A stretch of 64,000 nt of DNA from Ulvibacter algarum (GCA_947488905.1 CANLBJ010000001.1:930001-994000); one strand, 5' to 3'. Positions 50,726-60,082 are shown, numbered from the stretch's first letter. Notes: a model not told the origin generated them from the letters alone. A program made the numbers and translations.

Positions 50726-52258
50726 TTAGTGTTTAAAGTGACGTGTGCCTGTAAATACCATAGCTAAATTATGCTCATTACAATAATCTATACTTAGTTG
50801 ATCTTTTATTGATCCTCCTGGCTGTATTACAGCTTTTATGCCTGCATTATCTGCAATCTCCACACAGTCTGGAAAAGGGAAAAACGCATCACTTGCCATT
50901 ACAGCTCCATCAAGGTCAAAATTAAAACTTTGTGCCTTGTGTATTGCTTGCGTTAACGCATCAACTCTTGAGGTTTGTCCTGTTCCGCTAGCACATAGTT
51001 GCTTACCTTTTGTAAGTACAATTGTGTTAGACTTTGTGTGCTTGCAAATTTTAGAGGCAAACATCAAGTCTTCTAACTGATTATCAGTAGGTTTATTGTC
51101 TGTAGCGTTAGTTATTTTGTCTAAGCTATCTGTAATATTGTCTTTATCTTGAACTAATGTTCCGTTAAGACAAGTTCTAACAGATGTTTCTGGCATTTTT
51201 ACGTCTTTCTGTACTAATAAAATGCGGTTCTTTTTACCCTTTAATATTTCCGAAGCTTTACTAGAATATGAAGGAGCTATAACCACCTCACAAAATAACT
51301 TGTGAATCTCGTTTGCAGTTGCCTCATCAATCTCAGTGTTTGAGATTAATACACCACCAAAAGCAGATACAGGGTCTCCTGCAAGTGCGTCTGTGTATGC
51401 TTGGTGCACTGTGTCACGTTGTGCAATACCACAAGCGTTGTTGTGCTTTAAGATAGCAAATGTAGGTTGCTCACCTGCAAACTCGTTCATTAAATTAACT
51501 GCTGCATCTACGTCTAGAAGGTTGTTGTAGCTTAATTCTTTACCGTGTAGTTTGTCAAAAATCGCTTCAAAATCTCCAAAGAAGAAACCACGCTGGTGTG
51601 GGTTTTCTCCATAACGAAGTACTTTTCCTTTTTGTTCACTAATTTTTAAAGCAGGGATAGCGTTATCGCTGTTAAAATAGTTAAAGATTGCAGTATCGTA
51701 ATGAGAAGAAACATTAAATGCTTTTGCTGCAAAGTTTTTACGGTCTGCCATAGAGATGTTTCCGTCATTTGCATTAAGCAAGTCTAGAAAAGCATCATAA
51801 TCTTCCATAGAAGAAACGCAAATAGTGTCTTTAAAGTTTTTTGCTGCAGCACGTATTAGTGAAATACCACCTATGTCTATTTTTTCTATAATATCTTGCT
51901 CTGGTGCTCCAGAGGCTACTGTGTTTTCAAAAGGATATAAATCTACAATCACGATATCTAACTGCGGAATTTTATATTCTGCCATCTCTTTTACATCACC
52001 TTCATTGTCTTGACGGTTTAAAATACCTCCAAAAACTTTAGGGTGTAATGTCTTTACGCGACCTCCAAGGATAGATGGGTAGTCTGTAACTTCTTCTACA
52101 GGAATCACTTTGATGCCTAAGTCATTTATAAATTTTTCTGTTCCTCCGGTAGAGTAAATTGTCACACCTAGGTCATCTAGTTTTTTGACAATAGGACCAA
52201 GTCCGTCTTTATGAAATACAGAAATAAGTGCAGAAGTTACTTTTTTGTGATCGCTCAT
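50726..52258 (-). CDS. purH: Bifunctional AICAR formyltransferase/IMP cyclohydrolase
   Basis: 510 residues performing the last two steps of IMP synthesis. The N-terminal MGS-like cyclohydrolase domain (about 1-150) starts KVTSALISVFHKDGLGPIVK and has STGGT near 37. The AICAR transformylase domain follows, with RYGENPHQRG near 215, LKHNNACGIA and SDAFFPFPDCVEIA. The gene stops 65 bases before mreB on the same strand. A dispersed motif copy is read as ASEIL. Confidence 0.97.
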   Translation of the reverse strand: MSDHKKVTSALISVFHKDGLGPIVKKLDDLGVTIYSTGGTEKFINDLGIKVIPVEEVTDYPSILGGRVKTLHPKVFGGILNRQDNEGDVKEMAEYKIPQLDIVIVDLYPFENTVASGAPEQDIIEKIDIGGISLIRAAAKNFKDTICVSSMEDYDAFLDLLNANDGNISMADRKNFAAKAFNVSSHYDTAIFNYFNSDNAIPALKISEQKGKVLRYGENPHQRGFFFGDFEAIFDKLHGKELSYNNLLDVDAAVNLMNEFAGEQPTFAILKHNNACGIAQRDTVHQAYTDALAGDPVSAFGGVLISNTEIDEATANEIHKLFCEVVIAPSYSSKASEILKGKKNRILLVQKDVKMPETSVRTCLNGTLVQDKDNITDSLDKITNATDNKPTDNQLEDLMFASKICKHTKSNTIVLTKGKQLCASGTGQTSRVDALTQAIHKAQSFNFDLDGAVMASDAFFPFPDCVEIADNAGIKAVIQPGGSIKDQLSIDYCNEHNLAMVFTGTRHFKH

Positions 52259-52294
52259 GATAGTTTATAGCTTTATGTATAATTTTTAAAGGCG

Positions 52295-52302
52295 CAAAAA
52301 TA
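52295..52302 (-). promoter_or_regulatory. purH promoter -7 box
   Basis: TATTTTTG on the minus strand, 36 bases before the ATG, with TTA 21 bases upstream as a weak -33. Confidence 0.5.
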
Positions 52303-52431
52303 CAGAATCATCACTCATTTTTGTAACAATTGTTAATAGAATGCGTCATACGTTTCATAACTTTATCTGTTGAAATTTTTCAAGTATCAATTTCAATTAA
52401 AAGAACCCATTTAAAATAGAACCAACCAACT

Positions 52432-53688
52432 ATGCTCATCTATTTAAGAGTACTCAAAGAGAGTTTTAATTTTGCCGTAAATGCACTTAAAAATAATAAG
52501 TTGCGTACCTTTTTATCATTGGTAGGGGTTACTATTGGTATCTTTTCTATTATCGCCATACTTGCTGCGGTAGATTCACTTAAAAAAGAGATTGAAAGTA
52601 GTATTAGTTCTTTAGATACTAGTACAATGATTATTGCACGTTTTTCTTTTGGCCCTACAGATGTGCCAAGGTGGAAGTCACAACAGTTTCCTAATGTTGC
52701 TTATGATGAATATCAAATGCTAAAAAAGACTGTAGATGATATTGATCAAGTAGCCTTTGCGATGAGTGTGCCTAATACTTCTATGAAATATGATGGTAAT
52801 ACCATTAATAGTGTTGATTTTATGGCTGTCACCCATGAGCATTATGAGATTGAATCATTAAAAGTTGAAGAGGGTAGATATTATAATGAGTCTGAGTCTC
52901 ATAGTGGATCACAGGTGATTGTAATAGGATATGAGATTGCGACAGAGTTGTTTGGTTCTCCTGCGGCAGCTATTGGAAAAAAAGTAAGAATGTATGGTAG
53001 AAAGTTTACTGTAATAGGTACTTTAGAGAAAGAAGGTAGCGGTATGGGAGGTGGCTCTAAAGATACTGTGGTGATATTTCCAGTAAATGCTGCGCGTAAA
53101 ATATTTGGAGATAGTAGGAACAGCGGTTTCGCTCAAATTATTGTTAAGCCAAAAGCAGGAACTGATGATGCAGAGGTAATGGGTATAATCACTCAAAAAT
53201 TGCGTGTGTACAGAGGTTTAAAGACAGATGATGTTAATACATTTTTTATCAATCAATTAAAAGGTCTTGTAGATATGATTGATAATATTACAGGTACTAT
53301 GAATCTCGTAGGACTTATGATTAGTGGTTTCTCTCTACTAGTAGGTGGCTTTGGGATTGCAAATATTATGTTTGTGAGTGTAAAAGAACGTACAAGCCTT
53401 ATTGGTATTCAAAAATCTCTAGGAGCAAAAAGACGTTTTATCTTGCTTCAGTTTTTATTTGAGGCTGTGATTTTGGCACTTTTTGGAGGTATTATAGGGA
53501 TGTTCTTTGTGTGGGTTTTAGCACAAGTAGCAAACATAATGTTGGACGACTTTGAGTTTGTGCTCTCTGGCTTTAATATGTTTTTAGGGACATCAGTTTC
53601 TGTCGCTATTGGTTTAATAGCAGGTATTCTTCCTGCAATATCAGCGTCTAAGTTAGACCCTGTAGAGGCCATAAGATCTGGAATGTAG
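52432..53688 (+). CDS. MacB/FtsX-type ABC transporter permease
   Basis: A 418-residue inner-membrane permease of the type VII (MacB) class. First span near 20-45 (LRTFLSLVGVTIGIFSIIAI), a periplasmic MacB_PCD domain (about 50-270), then three spans in an FtsX domain (about 290-410, starting MNLVGLMISGFSLLVGGFGI) and the typical ending PAISASKLDPVEAIRSGM. It works with an ATPase encoded elsewhere; none is adjacent. Cargo unknown. Confidence 0.9.
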   Translation: MLIYLRVLKESFNFAVNALKNNKLRTFLSLVGVTIGIFSIIAILAAVDSLKKEIESSISSLDTSTMIIARFSFGPTDVPRWKSQQFPNVAYDEYQMLKKTVDDIDQVAFAMSVPNTSMKYDGNTINSVDFMAVTHEHYEIESLKVEEGRYYNESESHSGSQVIVIGYEIATELFGSPAAAIGKKVRMYGRKFTVIGTLEKEGSGMGGGSKDTVVIFPVNAARKIFGDSRNSGFAQIIVKPKAGTDDAEVMGIITQKLRVYRGLKTDDVNTFFINQLKGLVDMIDNITGTMNLVGLMISGFSLLVGGFGIANIMFVSVKERTSLIGIQKSLGAKRRFILLQFLFEAVILALFGGIIGMFFVWVLAQVANIMLDDFEFVLSGFNMFLGTSVSVAIGLIAGILPAISASKLDPVEAIRSGM

Positions 53689-53722
53689 AATCAGAAGAGC
53701 TGGTAAAAAAACAAAAAAGATA

Positions 53723-53761
53723 AATCCCAAATTCCAAAAATTAGTCTTGGAATTTGGGATT
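53723..53761 (+). terminator. Terminator between the permease and fRMsr-like genes
   Basis: AATCCCAAATTCCAA with TTGGAATTTGGGATT form a 15-bp stem with a 9-base loop, followed by TTTC. Palindromic, so possibly used from both sides. Confidence 0.8.
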
Positions 53762-53845
53762 TTCAATTCTTGAGTTTAGTTAAATGAAACAGAAGAATTC
53801 TAAGTAGCTGAGTGATTTATCTTTTTCAGCAAAATTGTACCGAAG

Positions 53846-54301
53846 TTATAAAATAGCGGCCACTTGCTCGTTTACCCATTCTAAAAAAACTTCGTCTTCT
53901 TTAGTAAAAGGGTCTGCTGTATTTGAGTCAATATCTATTTGCCCTATGTTCTCCCCATCTTTAAAAAGAGGTATCACAATCTCTGCTTTTACAGTAATAC
54001 TACAAGCAATATAGTTATCCTGAGCTTTAACGTCTGGCACTACAAAGTTCTCGTTAGAGACTGCCACTTGACCACAAATACCTTTACCAAAAGGTATAAC
54101 AGTATGGTCTGTCGCTTCTCCGGCATAGGCCTTTAAATGCAGTGTTTGTGCTTCGTGATTAGCAAAATAAAAACCAACCCAGTCATAATGTGCAATGCTA
54201 TTTTGTAATAATTCACAGACTTGGGTCATTCTTGTTTCTGCAGTTTCTGTTGTCTTATTTAATATTTCAGAAACTTGTGGTTGTAAACTTTTGTGGGGCA
54301 T
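53846..54301 (-). CDS. GAF-domain free methionine-R-sulfoxide reductase-like protein
   Basis: A 151-residue single GAF domain of the fRMsr family, which repairs free methionine-R-sulfoxide. The two most conserved cysteines are present in FGKGICGQVAV (about 83) and DNYIACSITVKAEIVIPL (about 109), with the family's VVPDV between them. Length matches. Stands alone on the minus strand. Confidence 0.85.
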   Translation of the reverse strand: MPHKSLQPQVSEILNKTTETAETRMTQVCELLQNSIAHYDWVGFYFANHEAQTLHLKAYAGEATDHTVIPFGKGICGQVAVSNENFVVPDVKAQDNYIACSITVKAEIVIPLFKDGENIGQIDIDSNTADPFTKEDEVFLEWVNEQVAAIL

Positions 54302-54370
54302 AGCTTTTATCTTTTATTATATTAGGCAAAAGTATTTCATTGCTGCAATTCTTCCCAAAAAGAATTACAG

Positions 54371-54378
54371 TATTTTTG
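54371..54378 (+). promoter_or_regulatory. xrtF promoter -7 box
   Basis: TATTTTTG, 22 bases before the TTG start of the exosortase gene. Confidence 0.45.
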
Positions 54379-54400
54379 TTAAAAGTACAACACACTCCTC

Positions 54401-54946
54401 TTGAAAGAACTTTTTAAAAAATACTGGCCTGTTATTAGATTCCTTCTTCTTTTTTTAGGGTCTTACGCGCTATTATCTGCCTTGTATTTTGTGTTCCTTT
54501 CTTGGTCTGAGGGAGGTACGTATTATCCAGACTTTTTTACTTATCTAGTGTCTGTACAAACAGAAGCCGTGCTTGCTACCTTGGGTTATGAGCCAAGTTT
54601 GCAGGTAGATCCTGTTTACCCAATGATGCGAGTTTTATTGTTTGATAAATATATAGGTAATATTAATGAAGGGTGTAATGCATTAAGTGTAATGATTTTG
54701 TTTGTTTCGTTTATCATAGCATTTGCTCAAAAGTTTAAGAAGACATTACTCTTTATTGTAGGTGGCTTAGTGCTTATTTATGCAACAAATATTATACGTA
54801 TTGTGATATTATGTGTTGCTTTATATAAATACCCAGAAAGCAGTAATTTTCTACACGATATTGTTTTTCCAGGTATTATTTATGGGATGGTTTTTCTATT
54901 GTGGTTATTTTGGGTGCGTTCTATTTCAATAAAAAGTAATGAATAA
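54401..54946 (+). CDS. xrtF: Exosortase family protein XrtF
   Basis: A 181-residue membrane cysteine transpeptidase-like protein of the exosortase/archaeosortase family. The catalytic triad is visible: Cys in NEGCNALSV (about 88), Arg in ATNIIRIVIL (about 130) and His in NFLHDIVFPG (about 148). Starts with TTG at 54401; no ATG lies near. Exosortases process C-terminal sorting signals; the XrtF substrate set is not known and no PEP-CTERM-like protein is seen in this window. Overlaps its partner gene by 8 bases. Confidence 0.93.
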   Translation: MKELFKKYWPVIRFLLLFLGSYALLSALYFVFLSWSEGGTYYPDFFTYLVSVQTEAVLATLGYEPSLQVDPVYPMMRVLLFDKYIGNINEGCNALSVMILFVSFIIAFAQKFKKTLLFIVGGLVLIYATNIIRIVILCVALYKYPESSNFLHDIVFPGIIYGMVFLLWLFWVRSISIKSNE

Positions 54947-55361
54947 AGTGGTTAAAGTCATACTGGTAATAGTGCTTTTTGCGCTGCTTGCAGGAGTGCG
55001 GTATTTTCAAGAAGCCTTATTTTATGATCCTTTGCTGCTCTTTTTTAAATCTAGTTTTTCTTCGGAAGCGCTACCAGATTTAATAATACCCAACTATTAT
55101 TTGCACCTTGCTTTTCGCTTTTTAATAAACACAGTTTTATCGTTAGCAATTCTTTGGTTTTTGTTTCAGAAATTTGAAATCGTTAAAATTTCGGCAGTTA
55201 TTTATTCTATATTCTTTGTTGCTCTAATGGCGCTTATGGTCTTGTTTATTAATATTTCCGAAGTAGGAGCTTACCAAATGTTATTTTACACACGCCGTTT
55301 TCTTATTCAGCCTCTGTTATTATTATTACTTATTCCTGCCTTTTATTTTATTAAGAAATAG
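54939..55361 (+). CDS. Exosortase F system-associated membrane protein
   Basis: A 140-residue protein with about four spans, always found beside XrtF in Bacteroidota. The conserved look includes GVRYFQEALFYDPLLLFFKS and the C-terminal YTRRFLIQPLLLLLLIPAFY. Translationally coupled to xrtF by an 8-base overlap. A dispersed motif copy is read as ISEV. Confidence 0.88.
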   Translation: MNKVVKVILVIVLFALLAGVRYFQEALFYDPLLLFFKSSFSSEALPDLIIPNYYLHLAFRFLINTVLSLAILWFLFQKFEIVKISAVIYSIFFVALMALMVLFINISEVGAYQMLFYTRRFLIQPLLLLLLIPAFYFIKK

Positions 55362-55371
55362 CTAAATTTTG

Positions 55372-55379
55372 TAGCTTTG
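55372..55379 (+). promoter_or_regulatory. -7 box before the DUF3347-like gene
   Basis: TAGCTTTG, 18 bases before the ATG at 55398. Confidence 0.45.
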
Positions 55380-55397
55380 TATTCTAAAATATAAGCT

Positions 55398-55961
55398 ATG
55401 AAAACTCTTAAATATATCTTTTTACTTGCAATATCATTTACTTTATCTTTCTGCGGAAATGATAAAAAATCTAACAAAAACACAGCAGAAGATAGCGCTC
55501 TTGAGGTGGTTGAGGTTGATACGGGCAAAAAAACGATCTATGAAGAGCCTGCTTTAAAAGCTAAGTTTAAAAACGAAAAAATAGCTGATGCCTATAAAGC
55601 ATACAGTAAATTACAGAATGCTTTTGTAAACACCAATGCAGCAGATGCGGCAAATGCGGCAACTTCATTAAAAATGGCAATGGAAGCCGTGGGTGTAGAT
55701 GAGGTTGTTTTAAAAGCAGTTAGCAATGTGATTACTTCTACAGATATTAAAGAGCAGAGAACACAGTTTGTGGTTATCACCGCAGAAATGGAAAAGATGC
55801 TTGAAGGCTCATTTGATGCTGGGATGGTTTATAAATTATACTGCCCTATGGCGTTTAACAATACTGGAGCATACTGGTTAAGCAGTGATAAGCAAGTGCA
55901 AAACCCATACTTTGGCGATAAAATGATGCGTTGCGGTAGAGTAGATAGTGCAATAGAGTAG
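55398..55961 (+). CDS. DUF3347-like lipoprotein
   Basis: A 187-residue lipoprotein (lipobox TLSFC near 20). The C-terminal two thirds match the DUF3347 pattern: four helices, then YKLYCPMAFNNTGAYWLSSD and NPYFGDKMMRCG. In this family the domain is often linked to heavy-metal proteins and CusB-like efflux parts, and metal binding through the conserved Cys, Met and His is suspected. The metal-handling genes that follow fit this. Confidence 0.8.
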   Translation: MKTLKYIFLLAISFTLSFCGNDKKSNKNTAEDSALEVVEVDTGKKTIYEEPALKAKFKNEKIADAYKAYSKLQNAFVNTNAADAANAATSLKMAMEAVGVDEVVLKAVSNVITSTDIKEQRTQFVVITAEMEKMLEGSFDAGMVYKLYCPMAFNNTGAYWLSSDKQVQNPYFGDKMMRCGRVDSAIE

Positions 55962-56000
55962 TTTTAACACCCCATTAGTTTAAATTACAAAATCTAAAAG

Positions 56001-56008
56001 TATCTTTG
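56001..56008 (+). promoter_or_regulatory. -7 box before the HYC_CC_PP gene
   Basis: TATCTTTG ends seven bases before the ATG at 56016. Confidence 0.5.
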
Positions 56009-56015
56009 TAAAACA

Positions 56016-56423
56016 ATGAAAAAAATATTTTCTTTCATATTATCATTACTACTACTGTTGAGTAGCACAGGTATTACCTATGCTCAGCACTACTGTGGTG
56101 ATTTTGTTATGATGGAAAAAATCACTTTTAGCGAAGAGGCTTTAAGTTGTGGTATGTCAATGACAGAAGATGATTGTGGTGATGAGAGTGAGATCACTCA
56201 TGATTGCTGTGATAATCAATACACAACAGTATCTACAGACGATAATTTTTCGCAAGCATCTTTTGATGTTGTTTTAAATGATGTTTTTGTAGCCTCTTTT
56301 GTATCTGTCTTTATTCTTGGCGATACAACGGTAGTTAATCAAGAACTGCCGCAATTTTCAGAGTACAATCCACCCCCTTTATTAAAAGACATACCTGTTC
56401 TTTACGAGACTTTCCTTATTTGA
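56016..56423 (+). CDS. HYC_CC_PP family protein
   Basis: A 135-residue exported protein with the three marks that name this family: QHYCGDF just after the signal peptide, HDCCDNQ near 67, and NPPPLLKDIPVLYETF near the end. Cys and His pairs suggest metal binding. It heads a run of metal-associated genes, with an HMA-domain protein after 88 bases. Confidence 0.88.
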   Translation: MKKIFSFILSLLLLLSSTGITYAQHYCGDFVMMEKITFSEEALSCGMSMTEDDCGDESEITHDCCDNQYTTVSTDDNFSQASFDVVLNDVFVASFVSVFILGDTTVVNQELPQFSEYNPPPLLKDIPVLYETFLI

Positions 56424-56511
56424 TTTGATGAACGTCAGCATTCTTATTGCTGAAATTTTATAGACCCAAAACTTGGGCTTTTTAAAATTATTCATCTAAT
56501 TAAATACATAC

Positions 56512-57261
56512 ATGAAACACACATATAGCGTTCAAGGAATGACCTGCAATGGTTGCAGATCTTCTGTAGAACAAAAACTAAATGCCATTGACGGCGTTAC
56601 AAATGCGACCGTAGATCTTGCTTCAGAAACAGCAGAGGTTGTTATGAAGCGTCATATAGACACAGCTTCTTTACAAGCGGCATTGCCAGAGAAGTTTACT
56701 ATTTCAGAAATAAAACAAAAAGCTGTTTCTTCTGAAACATCAAACATTTTTGAGACTAAAGCGCAAGAAAAGGAGTTGTCAAAACTCCAACAATTAAAAC
56801 CTTTATTTCTCATTTTTGGTTTTATTATACTTCTAGTAACAGCTAAGAATTATAGCAGTTGGAATATGGATACCATGATGCTAGATTTTATGGGTGTGTT
56901 TTTCTTGATTTTTAGCCTTTTTAAATTTTTTGATTTGAACGGGTTTTCACAATCTTTTAAAATGTATGATCCCTTAGCAAAGACTTTTCCTGCTTACGGA
57001 AAAATATACCCTTTTATAGAGGTGATTCTTGGAGTCCTATTTCTTGCACGAATAGAAATACCAATTATTCTTGTTGTTACAATCATCATCTTATTAATTA
57101 CAACTATTGGTGTAACACGCTCTTTGTTGAGTAAAAAAACTATACAATGCGCTTGCTTAGGTACGGTGTTAAAACTCCCTATGACGCAAGCAACGTTTAT
57201 CGAGAACGCTATTATGATAGCGATGGCGATAGGCTTAATTATAAAAAACAACTTATTATGA
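56512..57261 (+). CDS. HMA-domain protein fused to a MauE/DoxX-like membrane domain
   Basis: 249 residues. The N-terminal heavy-metal-associated domain (1-66) has GMTCNGC, the copper-type CxxC. A linker leads into four spans (about 95-245), including AYGKIYPFIEVILGVLFLAR and a late Cys pair IQCACLG, the pattern of the MauE/methylamine-use domain. Probably receives or passes on a metal or electrons at the inner membrane. The stop overlaps the TonB receptor start (ATGA). Confidence 0.87.
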   Translation: MKHTYSVQGMTCNGCRSSVEQKLNAIDGVTNATVDLASETAEVVMKRHIDTASLQAALPEKFTISEIKQKAVSSETSNIFETKAQEKELSKLQQLKPLFLIFGFIILLVTAKNYSSWNMDTMMLDFMGVFFLIFSLFKFFDLNGFSQSFKMYDPLAKTFPAYGKIYPFIEVILGVLFLARIEIPIILVVTIIILLITTIGVTRSLLSKKTIQCACLGTVLKLPMTQATFIENAIMIAMAIGLIIKNNLL

Positions 57262-59504
57262 AGTACATACAATATTTAATATTTTTAGTCCCATTCTGGC
57301 TTTTCTCACAAGAGAAAGTAGGTGGGATTATACTAGAAGTTTACGACGGTAAAGAAGTGCCGTTAGCAGGTGCAAATGTCTTCTGGTTAAATAGCGAGAT
57401 AGGAGCAGTAACAGATTTTAAAGGGCTTTTTGAGATTCCTTATAGTGAAAAGTATGATCAACTGGTTGTTAGTTTTGTTGGTTTTAAAACAGACACGCTA
57501 ACCATTATTAAACCAAGAAATGTAAGACATGTTTTAGCATCTACAGCTACATTAGATGAGATTACGGTGAGGTCAAGAAATAAGGCGACATCACGATCTT
57601 ACTTACAGGCTCAAAATGTAATTAATGTAAGTAGTGCAGAGTTGTTAAAAGCAGCTTGTTGTAATTTATCTGAGAGTTTTGAAACCAACCCATCTATAGA
57701 TGTAAATTTTGCAGATGCTGTTACAGGATCAAAACAAATAAGAATGTTGGGTTTAACAACACCTTACACCTTAATTACTACAGAGAATATCCCAACTATT
57801 AGAGGAGCTTCTCAAGCTTATGGCTTAACTTTTATTCCAGGAACTTGGGTAGAGAGTATCCAAATCACAAAAGGAGCCGGAAGCGCTGTTAATGGTTTTG
57901 AAAGCATTGCGGGACAGATAAACACAGAGCTTGTAAAGCCATCTACAGATGACCGCGTTTTTGTAAATGCATATGGAGCTCTTGGCGGAAGAATGGAGCT
58001 AAACACACATTTAAATACTAAGGTTTCAGATAAATGGGATACAGGTTTGTATATCCATGGCAATAAACGAAGTGCTAAAAATGACAGAAACGATGATGGT
58101 TTTCTTGATAATCCTTTAATGGAGCAAATAAACTTAATGAATCGCTGGCAATACACAGATCCAGAAAAGGGTTTTGTGGGTTTTATTAATCTTAACTATT
58201 TAAAAGATGATAAGCAAATAGGGCAAACGGCTTTTAATCCAGATAGAGATCGAGGTACAACAAATAATTGGGGAGGCGAGATAGATACAGAGCGTTATGG
58301 CGCTAATGTAAAGTTAGGCTATGTTTTTCCAGATATTCCTTACCAGAGTGCTGGTTTACAGATGGCTTATAGCAATCACGAACAAGATTCTTATTTTGGA
58401 CTACGTGATTATAATATCAAACACCAAAGTGGTTATGTAAATGTATTGTTCAATTCTATTATTAGTGACTCAAGGCATACCTTTAAAACAGGAATTAATG
58501 CGACTTATGATGACTACCAAGAGTTAGTAGAAACTACAGAGTATGATAGAACAGAGCGATCTTTAGGTGCATTTTTTGAGTATGCCTTTGATGATCTAGC
58601 AAACTTTACAATGACGGCAGGATTAAGAGCAGATACTCATAATTTACTCGGAAATTTTCTAACTCCAAGATTTCACGCAAGATATACCCCTTGGGATAAA
58701 GCGGCGTTTAGAGTGTCTGCAGGAAGAGGAAAAAGAAGCGCTAATATTTTTGCTGAAAATCAATCGCTATTTTCTACATCTCGCACCATTTCGATAAACG
58801 ATAATGGTGGTGATATTTTTGGATTGGACCCAGAGATTGCCTGGAATTATGGGCTGAGTTTTTTACAAGGGTTTAATCTTTTTGATAGAAAAGGAGATGT
58901 AACCCTAGATTATTTTAGAACAGATTTTCAAAACCAAGTAGTCGTTGACTGGGAAGATGTAAATCAAGTTCGTTTTTATAACGTAGAGAATGGTAGTACA
59001 GCAAATAGTTTTCAAGTAGAAGTAAATTATAATGTTTTTGAACATTTCGATTTAAGAACGGCTTATAAATATTATGATGTAACTACAGATTATGCCGGCG
59101 GAACCTTAGAGAAACCATTTACTCCTAATCACAGGATTTTTGCAAACGTAGGGTACGAGACGCACATTGTAAACAACTCACAATGGAAATTTGATATGAC
59201 TTATAATTGGTTGGGTTCACAACGTTATTCTTCTACTGCAGGTAATACAGAGGCGTATCAATTGCCAGAGCGCACGCCGTCTTTTGGTACCTTTACTACT
59301 CAGGTAACTAGGGTTTTTAGTCCTCGATTTGAAATTTATGCAGGGGCAGAGAACTTTACAAATGTTACACAAGATATGCCTATACTTGATGCAGAAAACC
59401 CTTTTGGTTCAAATTTTGATACTACATTTGTATACGGCCCAATTTTTGGGAGTAACTATTATGCAGGCCTTAGATATAGAATACCAGTAAAAACAGAAAA
59501 CTAA
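57258..59504 (+). CDS. TonB-dependent outer-membrane receptor, probable metal uptake
   Basis: 748 residues from ATG 57258, which starts a signal peptide (KYIQYLIFLVPFWLFSQ). The earlier in-frame start lies deep in the upstream gene. A carboxypeptidase-regulatory-like domain (about 20-105) precedes the plug (about 120-240, with SVAELLKAACCNLSESFETN-type CC, GSKQIRMLGL and GAGSAVNGFESIAGQINTEL) and a 22-strand barrel ending NYYAGLRYRIPV. The two-cysteine start of the plug and HMA neighbours suggest copper or a metal chelate as cargo. Confidence 0.9.
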   Translation: MKYIQYLIFLVPFWLFSQEKVGGIILEVYDGKEVPLAGANVFWLNSEIGAVTDFKGLFEIPYSEKYDQLVVSFVGFKTDTLTIIKPRNVRHVLASTATLDEITVRSRNKATSRSYLQAQNVINVSSAELLKAACCNLSESFETNPSIDVNFADAVTGSKQIRMLGLTTPYTLITTENIPTIRGASQAYGLTFIPGTWVESIQITKGAGSAVNGFESIAGQINTELVKPSTDDRVFVNAYGALGGRMELNTHLNTKVSDKWDTGLYIHGNKRSAKNDRNDDGFLDNPLMEQINLMNRWQYTDPEKGFVGFINLNYLKDDKQIGQTAFNPDRDRGTTNNWGGEIDTERYGANVKLGYVFPDIPYQSAGLQMAYSNHEQDSYFGLRDYNIKHQSGYVNVLFNSIISDSRHTFKTGINATYDDYQELVETTEYDRTERSLGAFFEYAFDDLANFTMTAGLRADTHNLLGNFLTPRFHARYTPWDKAAFRVSAGRGKRSANIFAENQSLFSTSRTISINDNGGDIFGLDPEIAWNYGLSFLQGFNLFDRKGDVTLDYFRTDFQNQVVVDWEDVNQVRFYNVENGSTANSFQVEVNYNVFEHFDLRTAYKYYDVTTDYAGGTLEKPFTPNHRIFANVGYETHIVNNSQWKFDMTYNWLGSQRYSSTAGNTEAYQLPERTPSFGTFTTQVTRVFSPRFEIYAGAENFTNVTQDMPILDAENPFGSNFDTTFVYGPIFGSNYYAGLRYRIPVKTEN

Positions 59505-59525
59505 TTAACTTTAAAATCAAATAAA

Positions 59526-59888
59526 ATGAAAAATTTAATAGCAATCTTATTAGTAGCCTTTGTAGGTTTTACGGCAACAGCACAAGACAAAAATGCAAGA
59601 GCTACTGTAGAGGTAGATGGTGTTTGTGGTATGTGTAAAGTGCGTATAGAAAAAGCAGCCATAAAAACTAAAGGTGTAAAATCTGCTGTATGGAATGTAG
59701 AGAGCAAAGAGTTGAGTCTTATTTATGATGAACGTAAAACAGATGTTAATGCTATAAGTGCTAGTGTTGCTGCTGTAGGTCATGATACTAAAGAGATCAA
59801 AGCAACAGATGAAGCATACAATAGTGTGCACCCTTGCTGTTTATACCGTGATGAGGCAGTAAAGAAAGATCACGATAACGAGAATTAG
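59526..59888 (+). CDS. Exported heavy-metal-associated (HMA) domain protein
   Basis: 120 residues: signal peptide ending TATAQ, then one HMA domain with VCGMCKVRIEKA (CxxC at about 37-40) and a C-terminal HPCCLYRDE Cys pair. A periplasmic metal chaperone is likely, acting with the receptor 21 bases upstream. Last gene of the metal cluster. Confidence 0.88.
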   Translation: MKNLIAILLVAFVGFTATAQDKNARATVEVDGVCGMCKVRIEKAAIKTKGVKSAVWNVESKELSLIYDERKTDVNAISASVAAVGHDTKEIKATDEAYNSVHPCCLYRDEAVKKDHDNEN

Positions 59889-59986
59889 AAATAATTTGAT
59901 TTATTTTTAGTTAAATTTTAGCCAATGGATATACAACAATACTATTTCCGAAGTACTTTTAATACGTTTTAAAAAACAATTTTATT

Positions 59987-60082
59987 ATGGCAATAAAGTC
60001 AAACGGAAAGCCACAAGCAAAGCCAGCTCCTAAAAAAGCTCCTGCTAAAAAGGCGACTCAGACTGCTTCTAAGAAGAAGTAA
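59987..60082 (+). CDS. 31-residue Lys/Ala/Pro-rich basic peptide
   Basis: A very short ORF reading MAIKSNGKPQ, then repeated APKKAPAKKA-like units and ending TASKKK. The composition resembles histone H1/Alba-like tails or the basic tails of nucleoid proteins. An ATTTCCGAAG copy is 33 bases upstream. Being short and low-complexity, it may be chance, but the ATG, clean stop and position after an intergenic gap favour a gene. Confidence 0.5.
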   Translation: MAIKSNGKPQAKPAPKKAPAKKATQTASKKK

